Positions 19,582-31,235 of a stretch of 64,000 nt of DNA are shown here, piece after piece (within the stretch, counting starts at the first letter, position 1; each line of letters starts with the position of its first letter). The translations under genes and the position numbers were made by a program. This stretch comes from Tribonema minus (Eukaryota > Sar > Xanthophyceae > Tribonematales > Tribonemataceae): contig JAFCMP010000004.1 of assembly GCA_017506865.1 (NCBI GenBank), positions 495,902-559,901 of the forward strand. Direction: 5' to 3'. The notes beneath the pieces are model-generated. The model saw only the letters and a list, made by a program, of their open reading frames with translations, ran no database searches and was not told the origin of the DNA.

Positions 19582-20469
19582 ATGCGCGACCTGCGTTCAA
19601 CCGGCTTCGAGTGGGAGCGACAATTTGCCCGGAACAGCACCAAGTCCGCTCTGGCCATCACGACTGAGGAGAGGCCGAAGGCTCTGCAAAACGCTAGGTC
19701 TGCCTGGCTGAACGGGACTCACCCTGCGAGGCTCCATCTGCTTTCGCAAGCACCGGCACCGTGGTCTCTGCTGAAGCAAGCTGGAGCTGGCGTAATAGTG
19801 GTGGTGAGGACCATCATTTGCTTCCTCGGTATAACTACGGTGGAGTACTCGTGTTTGCAGCAGTCTCTGGGTGCCGAGGTCGCGTTGAGCTACGTCAAGA
19901 AGGCCTGTAAGAAGAAGAAGGCCAAGACTGTTTCGGAAGACAAGATCGTCACCCACACTCCGAAGTTCCTGCACCTGGCGGACATCGCCAAGGTGACGCC
20001 TAAGATGAACGTGCAGCTGGTGACTGCTGTGTCCAACACGCACATCATCAAGTATTGCAACAGTAAAGACTCTAGGTGTCAGATCGGCGTTTCACACAAG
20101 ATTCCGAGCGCGCACGGGCTCCAGGCCTTCGAAGCCTACTCAGAAGGTGAGGGGGTCGCATGGCCAGCACAGCACATTCCAGGGGGAAGCGCAGAGACCG
20201 ATGTTGCCTTGGCCAAGACATTGCCGGCGCGCATTTATTTGAGAGGAGAGAGTCTCTGGAGTTCAGAGCACAGCGCATGTACAGTTTCAGCTATTGCACA
20301 TGCTGAAGCCCAGCAATTGCTGTTATGCTGCACAAGGGTTGGGGTATTGTCAGGGTGCAGTGTACAGATTGCGAGCTATGGTGAGGAGGTGGATTGTGTC
20401 ACGATGGGGTCGCAAAGTGTCGAGTGGGACTACTTGTGGTATTCAGATTGCCAATGTGCATGCATGTGA
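19582..20469 (+). CDS. Uncertain ORF, 295 aa, possible transposase piece
   Basis: An open ATG frame of mixed quality. Residues about 100-165 (SYVKKACKKKKAKTVSEDKI, KFLHLADIAKVTPKMNVQLV) look like real protein and faintly resemble the linker ahead of the catalytic domain in THAP- or Harbinger-like transposases, but that is weak. The rest is Ser/Cys-rich with no domain. Codon quality falls after about 20130. It may be an exon of a host gene or a transposon fragment inserted next to the truncated viral gene at 19546. Confidence 0.25.
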   Translation: MRDLRSTGFEWERQFARNSTKSALAITTEERPKALQNARSAWLNGTHPARLHLLSQAPAPWSLLKQAGAGVIVVVRTIICFLGITTVEYSCLQQSLGAEVALSYVKKACKKKKAKTVSEDKIVTHTPKFLHLADIAKVTPKMNVQLVTAVSNTHIIKYCNSKDSRCQIGVSHKIPSAHGLQAFEAYSEGEGVAWPAQHIPGGSAETDVALAKTLPARIYLRGESLWSSEHSACTVSAIAHAEAQQLLLCCTRVGVLSGCSVQIASYGEEVDCVTMGSQSVEWDYLWYSDCQCACM

Positions 20470-21084
20470 TGGGCGGAGCGCGCCGGTAGTGAGTGAGCGT
20501 GACCGGGGCTTTCATGTAAGGACTGCCGCGCAGCCAGATGCCGGTGTCAGTGCGCCACCAGGCTTAAGGTGTCCCTCTTGAGGCACACCCTTGAATGTCA
20601 GGGTAGTGTGGGGTAAGATGGGGCATGTGGGCTGTGATTGAGCGGTGCGTCAAGAATACATGAGTGGCCTATCCCATCGCTATTCGTCGTGTGTCTCGGG
20701 TTTGTCTTTGTGTGTGCGCACATGGCAAATGGACTGTCAATGCGTGCTACTGTGCCTGTTCGCATGCTGTGATCGTCGACTGCATGACTCAACGTTGAGC
20801 AATCAGGGTGTGCAATGGAAACGCTTGATTCCGTTGAATGTGTGTCTGTGTTGTGTGTCTTTGGACATGTCGGCACGCGGCCTCGTTCGATTCGATGGAA
20901 TCAATGCTTTCGATTGACACTGTGTGTGCACTTCTGACACAATAGACACACAAGACGCACAAAACGCACAAGACGCACAAGACACCAAAGACGCACAAGA
21001 CACACTGTTCAAACACTCTGGCAACTGAAACTTTAGTGAATATCAGTAAAAATTTTGTGACCATTATTTAACGATCGTGATATA
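20470..21084. other. Intergenic region with gacgcacaa minisatellite
   Basis: No supported gene. Between about 20935 and 21005 a degenerate 9-11 bp unit (gacgcacaa) is repeated about seven times. The last 30 bp (ccattatttaacgatcgtg then tata) look like the promoter of the next gene. Confidence 0.55.
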
Positions 21085-22003
21085 ATGCCTCGCCCAGCGC
21101 TTGTATTGGGAATGATTCATTTGGATGATAGTGAGCAAAAGCGGCAGTACAAACTGCATTTCAAAAGTACTAATGGAACTTCTACATCAAGCATTCGTGA
21201 CACCATGCGCATTCATGCGCTTGAAGACACTTGAACACGAACGTGTTTTCAATATCTTGGGCAGAAGTGCCGTCTAAGACGACTGTGCACGTCAATGCCC
21301 ACTTCGGCAAGGATGGTAGCACAAAATTGCGACGTTTGCTAAATGGGAAGAAGCTAGGGTGGGTTTTCGGTGACTATTACAGGTTCCCGTCAGTGTACAT
21401 GAGAGAGGCGTATGGCTCGTTCCTCAAGTCAATGCTTCCAGCGATGGTAGAAGACAACATTGTAGATGATCAAACTCTGTTTTATTTGCCTCGCATTCAT
21501 CCAGCCCTTGACTGTGCGCCAGGTGGAAGTATGTATGCACCTCTATCACATAAGATCGGTGGATATAAAATTGCTTCTGAAAATGTGGAAGCGATGCACA
21601 ACCCTCTTTTTGTGGCAACAAACGACGATGCTGTTCAGCCATTTTTGCCTGCTGAAAACGCAGTGGAAATTACAAAAGACACGTTCGCACGCCGCACACC
21701 ATTCTTAGAGTTTTCACTCAACAGACCACATCGCAGAGTCCATGCACAAAAGTAGACAACGAAGACCCTGATATTAAGCTATTACCAGGGTTTACAGAAT
21801 ATGTATCGATACGCGCAAGTCATGGGATCAGTTGGGGGAAGTTCATGTGTACAGGCCAATCTGATATGGGTCTCAATTGTCGTACTCTGGAAGAGCTGAA
21901 TGGCGTACATGGAAAGAGTGCACGTGGAAAGGGAACACCGCGTGCCAAAGACAGGAGATCAGATTCAGGTGGTGCCGGGTGTGCAATCGACGATGCCTGC
22001 TGA
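21085..22003 (+). pseudogene. Doubly frameshifted hypothetical gene
   Basis: An ATG just behind a tata box (21085) opens 48 codons (MPRPALVLGMIHLDDSEQ) that end in TGA. A second frame then carries the best text (RRLLNGKKLGWVFGDYYRF, YMREAYGSFLKSMLPAMVED) to about 21720. A third frame continues (DNEDPDIKLLPGFTEYVSIR, CRTLEELNGVHGKSARGK) to TGA 22001-22003. Two single-base changes would join them into a protein of about 300 residues. No family is recognised. Base composition resembles the viral block more than the retroelement zone. Confidence 0.5.
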
Positions 22004-22189
22004 GCACTGTCTCAAACACAACTAATCTGCACACAGATGACGAGTCATATCGGGTGTGTATCGTGTGCATAATATTACACATCGCCCTCAATGGACTTCC
22101 ATATGTGTCTACGGGCATGACCCTGCTCCAGGTGCCATTGGATCTTTGTGTCATGACCTAGTTACATTCCATTCTACACAACGCTCGAG

Positions 22190-22890
22190 ACCCCTCACTA
22201 GGGCCGGCCCAAATCCCAAAACTTTATTGTTCCAGGATTGGGCGAGGATCTGACGTGTACGACAATACTGACACTTATTTAATTCGAATATTAATTAGAA
22301 TATTATTGGAAAAAATTCCACGCGACTTTCAACCAGCCTCTGAGGCCATCCTTGTGATCGTCTTCTCTGAGACCTTTACCTAGAGACGACCTGTCTCTCA
22401 AAGTGCAGGAAATGAAATTCACAAAGTTATTGTGACTGTAGGTCTTGTGTTTTGAAATCAAATGGGACACTGACATTAGTCTGACTGTCGGAGTAATGCA
22501 ATTCGACATCTGTCTTCGAGTACTTGACGAAGTTATGTCCTCATCTTCAAGTCTTGATGTTGCTGTTGGAACACATCGTAAAACACAGGTACTCCTCAAA
22601 AACACTGCCAAAACCTCAAGTCCAACATGCACCACAAAATGTCGACACAAATCAATTGCTACATGTTCCTACACTCATGATCTCCATGTGAATTTAAATT
22701 TCTTCACTTTGAGAATCAGACCGTCCCTCGGTAGAGCTCTCACAGAAGACCACAGCAAGGTCACGGTGTTACCCGGTTGAAAGTCGCGTGGAAATTTTTC
22801 CTTTAATATTCGAATTTAATATCCGAATTAAATAAGTGTCAGTATTGTCGTACACGTCAGATCCTCGCCCAATCCTGGAACAATAATGTT
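22190..22890. mobile_element. 0.7-kb inverted-repeat (foldback) element
   Basis: The left arm (about 22190-22425) and the right arm (about 22675-22890) are reverse complements of each other at roughly 85-90% by eye. They share gatctgacgtgtacgacaat and the attcgaata palindrome. About 250 bp without a gene lie between. The arms also match the single copy at 8.73-8.95 kb. The structure fits a non-autonomous foldback transposon or MITE-like element. No target duplication could be assigned. Confidence 0.75.
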
Positions 22891-24040
22891 TTCACATTTC
22901 TCGGATCGATAGGAATGAAGCTCGGGGTAGTTTATGTTGACTACCAGTTCACTAAGTTGAAAGAATTGACACATGTTTGACACCATAATAAAGTGATTGT
23001 TGCTAGTCAACTGCAATGGGCACGCTTGACACACTTGGCAAGAGTGCGGCCTAAAGTCCGCGTTGCCGGAGGCGACACTTCACTCTTGTAAATCGCGCAG
23101 CGATTTGCACATCTGGCATACTTTGACACCCGTTGACACACTTGACACAATTGACACTGCGCACACAGTCTGACGCTGCGCACGGCTTGGCCGCACACAG
23201 AGCGCTCAACATAATCGACACAGGACATTTGATGTGCATGTTGTTTACAATTACTAAACAGCAGCGCAAGCAAGTAGCAAATGACCCAAGGCGCAACACT
23301 CTGCTTGTCGAAAATGTCAATTGCTTCTTTTGTGTCATTGGTGTCAATAGCTTCAAAGGTCGTGCTACCGCTTGCGCAGCTGCCCCTTTGTTGACACTCT
23401 GACTTGCGAAGAGCACGCTCATTAGAATCTATCCGAATATGAACAAAAGTGTCCATGGTGTACATTGCCACCTGGCAGGCTTGTATCATAAGTGTCAACA
23501 GCTGCAAATGGTCGCGCTTTGGAGCCTGCAGGTGCAACAGGCTCAATGACAAGATCTATGCCTGCGCTTGGCGCACTTGCACCATTGACACGTTCGACTC
23601 GAAGGACACCGTTGACAACACTGACATGGCGCAAATGACACGCTTGACAACGTGGACACCGTTGAGAACTTCGTTGAACATTGGCATGGCGCACACAAAG
23701 GACACGATTGATACCGTATTGACGCGGCTGACACGCTAGACGTCATGCATGGATTTTCGCTAAAGGGGGCCGTGGGGCAATACAGAGCGCTTGCAAGCGG
23801 TGGGCACGAGTGCACAAATTGTCGTATAAGCACAGAGCGCTTGCGAGCAATTTCCACAAGGCACAAGCAGAGGCACAAATACAAGCAGTGGGCACAAGTG
23901 CTCGACACGAAGTGTCGTTCAAGCACGAGCATAAGGGATAGCAACGCATCTCGTGCGCATATTGAAAGAATTGTACATTTCTGTACAGCACACTACCAGA
24001 TTCTTAGTCGTGCGCCTCAGAAGGCGGAGCTGATGCTGGC
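22891..24040. other. Low-complexity region rich in ttgacac motifs
   Basis: About 1.15 kb without a supported gene. The string ttgacac or its reverse complement recurs more than 15 times between 23030 and 23740. Further on (23760-23930) there are gcacaag-type repeats. The motif is spaced irregularly, so it is a cryptically simple sequence rather than a tandem array. Confidence 0.55.
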
Positions 24041-25786
24041 TTACTTACGCACTCTGCCCACAAATGAGACCACGGCCGCATTGAGGCGTTCGGGTATTGC
24101 GCCCTGTTGGCACAAGTCTATGAACACGGGCTTGACTACCATGTGCTCCTCCTCGGACAGGCCATTGGGGTAGTCCCCTGCCAGCAGCAACAGCCGTATT
24201 ACATCTGCAGCACGCACTCGTGCGGCCGTCTTGAGGGCGGACCTTCCCTGCGCAGTGCGCAGCTGCGTATGAGGCGCGTGCTGCAGCAGCGCCTTGACAC
24301 ACTGCACATTTCCTACACGCGCTGCATAGATGAGTGCGTTGTCGCCCACTGCGTCTGTGAAACACACCTGCTGCCCGGGGTGATGCTGCAGGAGAGCCGT
24401 GACGCAGTGGACGTGCCCAGCTTCGGCTGCCCGCATGAGGGCCGTCACGGTGTGGTTATCTGCGGGGAGCACTTGCTGCTCGGGGCAATGCTGCAGAAGA
24501 GCCGTAACGCAGTCCGCGTGACCCCCATGGGCTGCCATCGTGAGGGCCGTCATGCCGCCTCTGATCGCGAGCACTTGCTTCTCGGGGCAGTGCTGCAGGA
24601 GAGCCGTGACGCAGTGGACGTGCCCAGCTTCAGCTGCCTGCATGAGGGCCGTCGTACCGTCATAGTTGGCGAGCACTTGCTTCTCGGGCCAGTGCTGCAG
24701 AAGAGTCGTAACGCAGTGGACGTGCCCAGCTTCGGCTGCCAGCATGAGGGCCGACACGGTGTCGTTATCTGCGGGGAGCACTTGCTCGGGGCAATGCTGC
24801 AGAAGAGCCGTAACGCAGTCCGTGTGACCCCCATGGGCTGCCCACATGAGGGCCGTCGTGCCGTCACAGTTGGCGAGCACTTGCTTCTCAGGGCAGTGCT
24901 GCAGGAGAGCCGTGACGCAGTGGACGTGCCCAAGGAAGGCTGCGTACAGGAGGGCCGTCGTGCCATCATAGTTGGCGAGCACTTGCTTCTCGGGGCAGTG
25001 CTGCAGAAGAGTCGTAACGCAGTCCGTGTGACCCTCTTGGGCTGCCATCGCGAGGGCCGTCATGCCGCTCCTGTTTGCGAGCACTTGATGCTCGGGGCAA
25101 TGCTGCAGAAGAGCCGTAACGCAGTCCGTGTGACCCCCATGAGCTGACCACATGATGGCCGTCGTGCCGTCACAGTTGGCGAGCACTTGCTTCTCGGGGC
25201 AGTGCTGCAGGAGAGCCGTGACGCAGTGGACGTGCCCAGATATGGCTGCCCGCATGAGGGTCGTCATGCCGTCATAGTTGGCGAGCACTTGCTTCTCGGA
25301 ACAGTGCTGCAGGAGAGCCGTGACGCAGTCCTTGTGACCGCATTGGGCTGCCATCGTGAGGGCCGTCAGGCCGTTCTTCATCGCGAGCACTTGCTTCTCG
25401 GGGCAGTGCTGCAGGAGAGCCGTGACGCAGTGGACGTGCCCAGATATGGCTGCCCGCATGAGGGCCGTCATGCCATTCTTGATCGCTATCACTTGCTGCT
25501 CGGGGCAATGCTGCAGAAGAGCCGTAACGCAGTCCGTGTGACCCGATCGGGCTGCCCACATGAGGGCCGTCATGCCGCTCCTGATCGCGAGCACTTGCTT
25601 CTCGGGGCAGTGCTGCAGGAGAGCCGTGACGCAGTGGATGTGGCCATGGGTAGCGGCACTGATGATGTTTGTGCAGCAGCAGGGAGAGGTCTCTGTTATC
25701 TTGGACCTCTTGGCCGGGGTGGGATGCAGCGGGCTGACCACCGCTGCGGCATCCCCTCCCACCTTGGGCCTGCCTCTCATGTCCAT
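24041..25786 (-). CDS. Ankyrin repeat protein, 14 repeats
   Basis: The 581-residue protein starts at the ATG at 25784-25786. After a short basic head (TPAKRSKI, a possible nuclear signal) it has fourteen 33-35 residue ankyrin repeats with the consensus GHTDCVTALLQHCPEKQVLA and DGTTALMWAAHG, then a partial fifteenth and a helical end (VVKPVFIDLCQQGAIPERLN). A conserved CVTALLQHC in each unit is unusual, since the same Cys pair recurs. Ankyrin families are expanded in giant viruses and in protists, so the origin is open. Repeats bind partner proteins, and no F-box or SOCS-like tail is seen. The repeats are very similar at DNA level, pointing to recent expansion. Confidence 0.85.
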   Translation of the reverse strand: MDMRGRPKVGGDAAAVVSPLHPTPAKRSKITETSPCCCTNIISAATHGHIHCVTALLQHCPEKQVLAIRSGMTALMWAARSGHTDCVTALLQHCPEQQVIAIKNGMTALMRAAISGHVHCVTALLQHCPEKQVLAMKNGLTALTMAAQCGHKDCVTALLQHCSEKQVLANYDGMTTLMRAAISGHVHCVTALLQHCPEKQVLANCDGTTAIMWSAHGGHTDCVTALLQHCPEHQVLANRSGMTALAMAAQEGHTDCVTTLLQHCPEKQVLANYDGTTALLYAAFLGHVHCVTALLQHCPEKQVLANCDGTTALMWAAHGGHTDCVTALLQHCPEQVLPADNDTVSALMLAAEAGHVHCVTTLLQHWPEKQVLANYDGTTALMQAAEAGHVHCVTALLQHCPEKQVLAIRGGMTALTMAAHGGHADCVTALLQHCPEQQVLPADNHTVTALMRAAEAGHVHCVTALLQHHPGQQVCFTDAVGDNALIYAARVGNVQCVKALLQHAPHTQLRTAQGRSALKTAARVRAADVIRLLLLAGDYPNGLSEEEHMVVKPVFIDLCQQGAIPERLNAAVVSFVGRVRK

Positions 25787-26986
25787 GTTTCTGGTTCTGT
25801 TCCTTCTGCGTTGGCATCAGCGTGGAACGTAAATTGACAAATGAGACGGTGGCATGCGCAGGATGGAAAAGAGTGTGCACCGACGCAAATGAATGCACTG
25901 TGCCACAAACGCTTGTTCACGTTGTAAATATGCGATTCCCTCTGGATTTGCGGCCCTCCGCCGCTCAGACGCTGTCAGGCGTCCTGTCGGAATGTTAAGT
26001 GCAGCGCTGCAGTGGCCTTACCGTGTGCCTCTCCCGCTGATCCCCTTGCTGCTGTGACAGAAAGCTGTGAAAAGGCGGTCTAATGACAGGAGCGGGGCTG
26101 GCTCCAGAGCTGGCGTGACAGATGTGCCGAGACCGCGCTGCTGCTGCTCTTGCCTCACAGCGCTTGATTTGTTACACCGTTCCTGCTGCTGCCTGTTGTG
26201 AATGCAAATGCCAATCTTCAAACTCGCAAACTTACCGAGCGGTCTGAACATCAACTATCTCTTGAACTCTGAACTTCTTGCTTGTAGTTGTCAGGTGTGC
26301 AGTTACGCGTCCTTACATTATTGCGAAAAACAACGCCTACATAACCATCGACTTTAAGGAAATTCCGGCTGCACACCGCCAAACGGACCTGTAGGTATTG
26401 TTCTCACATCAAGCGATCACTGTTGTACATGTCACATCTGTGCCCAATCCTGGAAGAATAAAGTTGGCCGATTCGGGGCTCTCCTAGTGATCGATTTTGT
26501 GAGCTGTGTAGAACTGCATGTCAGTAGGTGAAAATATGAGGTAGTTGTTAGCCACCTGTTTTGAAGGTAACTGAGCCTGACTACTAGAGTGATGTAACGC
26601 TACATCAGATTTTCACGTACATGATGATCTCAGACTTGACGTACATGATGAACTCATACCTTGATGACACTCATTCCTTGATGACAGGATCTATCACATC
26701 AAATGCATCAACGTATCAACCCCGACAAGTGTGTGGACGGTTCCCAAGGGCGGCACTACATCCCTTTCGACGACACATGCAATTACACAAACGCTTTGCG
26801 ATCATGATGACACAAACTAGCACCGCAAGCACCAAGGCAGAAATTTCAGCGCTTGCATCGCACACCACCATGGCAACCGTCAAATGTGTTGACATTTTGA
26901 GGTATGCGCAGAAAGTGTATTGTACTGACTCCACGAAACGCTACATCGGCCGCTGTGGAAAGCATGGTGCAACTGTTGGCTGTGCG
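25787..26986. other. Intergenic region, no supported gene
   Basis: About 1.2 kb with only short unsupported frames. It includes a diverged copy of the dispersed repeat at 26410-26495. A small direct repeat (gacgtacatgatga) lies at about 26612-26655. Confidence 0.5.
26410..26495 (-). repeat. Dispersed AT-palindrome repeat, diverged partial copy
   Basis: On the minus strand this reads cactagg..aactttattcttccaggattgggc..gatgtgacatgtac, in line with the left end of the copies at 8.73 and 22.19 kb. The AT-rich core is missing. It is the fourth relative in the window. Confidence 0.6.
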
Positions 26987-29900
26987 TCACTGAGGTCGTG
27001 GGGAGTGTGGGGGCTGTGTGTTGACTGGTTGCTGACGAGGGTGCAGGCGCTTGTTGACTGGTAGCTGTTGTGCCTGAGGTGGCCATTGCGGAGTGAAATA
27101 GACCCCTGATGGTGCTGCAGCCGATGCCTGCTGCCAGTGCATCGGCAACAATGGACGTGGGTATGCCAGGTGATGCAGCAGATACATTTGCGCCTGCTGT
27201 TGCTGCTGCATCAGCTTCATCTGTGCAGCAAACTGGTTCGACTGCTGCTTGATCTGCTGCTGCATGATCGCTGTCAATTGCATCTGGTGCTTCATCCAAT
27301 AGTCCGGGGGGCAAGCTACTGCGTTCGCTGCTGAGCGCTGCTGCTGGGCGACGATGTGCTCGAGTGCGAACTGCACAGATGAGGCCAACTGCCTGGACAC
27401 TCCGCTATCGCCTGAGGCACCGCCACAATGCCCGCCAACAGTACCTGCGTAAATGCCACTGCTGCTAGTGCTACTAATGGCTTCAAGCCCCATGTCAGCG
27501 ACACCGCTACCTGAGCCAACAGCAGTTTGATGAGCAGACTCCCGTGCATCGAAGTCACTAGCATTGATGCCAGCAATGTCGGGCATGGTTGTCTTGGCCA
27601 GTGCACCGATCTGGTTGTCGGACAACATGAGGGTCAAACCAACCTCAGTGTGCACCTTCTCAAATTGGCTGTAGGAGTTTGTGATGTTTTTGACCCCCGA
27701 GTGCAGGATCATCGCTGCAAGCTCTAGCAGAGCCTGAGCCTCGCCAAATCGACCGGTAGATTTGAGCTCAGCTACGTACTTGCAGAGACTGGTGCACCAT
27801 GAGGACCTGCAACTGTAAGCACCGAAATGAGGGATACCTAGATTGTGCCTGCCAACGTCACGAATGCCAATCCTGAGCTGGTCGGCTGTGACCCTCTGAT
27901 TAGAGTAGGATGGAAATCCGACGCAATAGTCTGATACGTCTCCGTATACAATCTCGCGCATCGCCCGACAGACGAACAATACCGTGAGGTACATTCGCGT
28001 CATGGCCGCCGGAAGTGGCACGCTGGTCGGACGTGGCCCGTCGCTGTCACGCCTTGCGCCGACTTTCTTCAATGTGGGCTCATCAATGCTCTGTTGCGTG
28101 ACAACAGTAAGGCAAAAACAAGGATAGTGAGGCTGTGAATCTTGAGGCTTAAAGTTTAACGATTGCATAAAGCAGGTGCAGGTGCACCCGATGCTCAAAA
28201 GGCTAAGCAACATATAGCTGTAAATCAGCATACATACCGTATGTAGCCTATGCACCATACATGTGCAAAATGAGGCCATGCACGCCGTGGCTTTGCCTCT
28301 GCTCACCTGACAGAGCCGAGGATGACCATTTTGCATCTTGACGGCGTACACCAGCGACGCTTTGTTGTTGAACAGCGCCTGAGGTCGCACCGGACTGTTC
28401 ACCAGCACGAAGATGTGGGCGAGCAGCTCCAAACGGGCCACATCGCTGATCGTGAAGCCAGAAGTCTTCAGGAGCGCCTCGGCCAGGAAGTGTACCCAGC
28501 GCACGCGCAGATGCTCTCCTGTTTGTGCGACTGGTTTACCTCTGATGTTGTTGAGGATGTTGACGAGGCTGGTCTCCTTGTCGAGGCTGTCGAAGTGGTC
28601 AAATGACATGTTGCTCATCTTGAGGTAGCCGGCGATGGCGCTCTCGAAGACGTGCCAGGTGCCCCGGAGCATGGAGTCCATCATAGTCGCAAACAGCACG
28701 CCAGCATCCTGGTCCGGCGGCAGCCTTCCCATCGCCACCATCCGCCGATCCCTGATCTTGATGGAGAGGGACGCTGTGAGGTCGGTGCGCTTTCTTCGCT
28801 GCCATGACGCCTGCTGACTTTTGAGGGCATCCATGTAGTTCCTAATAGCGAGCCCGGTGTGGTGCCTGTGACACCAGAGTGTGCACGAACCAGCATTAAG
28901 CGCTTCACTACAGCAGCAGTTCGATGCTCGCGAGATGGCTAACACAGGCTGGACATCATGCAAGCGGGAGCAGCTTACCGTATTGTGTCGTATGTGTACA
29001 CTGCCTTCTCGTTGATGGCGTTGACGGTGCCTTCCACATACTCGTTAGCTCTTCCCTTGTCCATGGCCCGGAAGAGGACCTCGACACGGCTCAACTGCCA
29101 TTGTTGAACGCCGATCTCGCACGTCTCCAGCAGCACAGTGAGCGAGCGCGGAATTAGTGGTTCGATGTCAGGAGGGGGTCGAGTCGCATCGATGGTGCTG
29201 TTGTAAGCTGAGAGGCTGACGACATTGGAGCAGCGGTTGGAGACGTTTTGCAGCTCTTCTCGGCTGAGCTGTACACAATTGGAGGCACAAGTGGGTAGGC
29301 GCCCCAGGGTAGCTGCTGTGCTGAGGCACTTGACGCAGTCGTTAACCGGGATCCCGGAGTTGCCGCCGATGGTGTCCCCGGGGTTCTTAAAGAGGATGAA
29401 ATCTTCCAGCAGCATCCAGTTCAGTGCTGGCCAGCAGAAGCTGAGGTAGCTAGCGTCGAGGTCGGTGTCGCCGTAAGAATGGGTGCGCCACAGGAGCTCC
29501 TCGCATGTGACCGCCCTGACGATCGCTTGCGCCAATCCATGAGTGCGAGGCGACGCACCAGCAGCTACGCCAGTCCCGTCGCGCAGTATGTTGACATTTT
29601 TGTCCTTATACTTTTCAGGTGTTGAGCGGTGTGCGCCCTTGCACTTCGCCAGCTTGATAGGGTCCGTAATGAAGTCACGGAAGACGAGCACCCCCTCAAA
29701 CCAGAGTGCCGCCCTCTGTCGCAAGTAAATTCTCCACGCCTCCGCCACAGACATGACACCCTGCCCGGGGGCAGCAGCCTCCAGCACTTCGAGGAAGTGC
29801 ATGTACCGAACCATCTTCGCAACAGGTGGGGATCTGTAGCAGGACACAGCAGCAGTGGAATGGGGATGAACGTCAGTTGTGGCGACTTGAGTGGTCATTT

Positions 29901-31235
29901 GACACAATGTTAGAGCAAGTTGATCCAAATGCAGTTTCAGTATTCTCACCTAGGAGCTCTGCGTTTCCTACTCGCGGCGGCATGAGGTGCTTGCGCATTG
30001 GGTGCACCAGGTTCAAGGCTCCTGTGTGCGACAAAGTCAGCAGTGGAAACGGGAGGAACATCAGTTGTGGCGACATTCGCTGGTAGCGTGGAGCATGATG
30101 AGTCAATTGCAGTTGTGATATTCTCACCTGGGAGCCTTATTGGCGGTGGCAGGAGGTGTTTGCACATTGGGCTCACTGGGTTCAGGGCTCCTGAGGACGA
30201 CAAAAGCGCGTGATGTAAATGGCGAATACATCAGCAGCTTGAATATGACCTTTCCGCGAACCACAAGCAAGCACTTGCCACATACTCTCACCTTTGCATG
30301 ACTTGAACTTCCTCGACTAGAACCCAGCTGCCACGTGGTACAGCCTCACCGTCAGGACCTTTGTTTGTCATAAACATCCTTGTGTCCAGATCAAGCCGCA
30401 GTGTGCGGTGAGATGTGTGCGCGTGCCTCTCCTTGCTGATCTCAGCTGAAAAGGTGAAGACGCCAGACGCTGCAGAGGGTGCTGTGGTAGCGTCATCAGC
30501 TTGGTGGCCCTTGAATGAGAGCAGTTTGCACAGCAGCCAGGAGCCGCAAGTGGAGTGTGAACACATACCACAGGTGCTGCATGTGGTGGTGTTGCCGCAC
30601 CGATCGCACTTGCACTGTGCACACCTGCAGCTGCACTCGGCTGAGGTGAACACCCACACATCGCTGCCCCTGCTGCTGCGCCCGAAGTCGGCGGGCACGG
30701 TTGAAGCAGGCACTCGCATGGTGGTAAGCTGTGCCGCACGCGCAACGGCTGGTACAATTGGCGACGTAGTTGCAAGCGCCGCCGCAGCTGCAGTAACGGG
30801 AGCCGCTGGAGCTGCAGTAGTGGGTACCGCCGGAGCTGCATTCGTTGGTGCCGTCGGAGCTGCACAAGTGGGAGTTGCCGGAGCTGTAGTAGCGGGCGGT
30901 GCCGGAGGTGCAGCATTGGGTGCCGTAGGAGCTGCAGCATTGGGTGCCGCAGGAGCAACCGTAAATACAGGAGCTCTAGTGGCAGAGTGTTTCTTGTATG
31001 TCACCTTGAACAGTGTGCCTCCATCGCCACCAGCACCCTCCATCGACACCACCACCCCACCTCCCGAAAGCCGTGTGACGCCGCCGAGTTTTATACCTGC
31101 TCCTGATGGGTCGCATGGATGGCATGATGTGTTGAGGAAGCGCACGTCATCATCGTCTGTCGGTTGTGCTTGTGCGTCTAGGCGTATCGTACAAGATACC
31201 CAACACCATGACTTCCTGACAGGACTTCTCTCCAC
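26987..31235 (-). CDS. Six-exon gene, candidate tyrosine recombinase
   Basis: Exons on the minus strand: >31235-30292, 30190-30128, 30021-29950, 29833-28979, 28865-28307 and 28090-26987. All introns start GTGAG or GTAAG and end in AG. The first four have phase 2 and the fifth phase 0, and the joined frame stays open, which strongly supports the model. The 5' end is incomplete, with no ATG. Exon 1 has an Ala/Pro-rich stretch and a Cys cluster (CSCRCAQCKCDRCGNTTTC). The later part resembles the catalytic region of Crypton-type tyrosine recombinases: Arg in NSPVRPQAL (about 28390), YSCRSSW (about 27810) and MILHSGVKNITNSY (about 27690) with a candidate nucleophile Tyr. The C-terminus is Gln-rich. 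The family call is tentative. A host nuclear or transposon gene is certain from the introns. Confidence 0.5.
29950..30190 (-). repeat. Tandem duplicated mini-exon
   Basis: Exons of 63 bp (30128-30190) and 72 bp (29950-30021) encode related peptides (SPEPSEPNVQTPPATANK and SLEPGAPNAQAPHAAASR). The introns after them start with the same gtgagaata. The second copy adds KRR, a possible nuclear signal. Both keep phase 2, so either could be skipped without a frame change. Confidence 0.7.

Noticed and set aside
20930..23740. CRISPR-like or regulatory array in the gacgcacaa and ttgacac regions
   Set aside because: Units are short, degenerate and unevenly spaced with no unique spacers. They look like simple-sequence drift.
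24107..25837. Long plus-strand ORFs across the ankyrin gene
   Set aside because: They are antisense shadows of the repeat array. The sense frame has clear ankyrin motifs.
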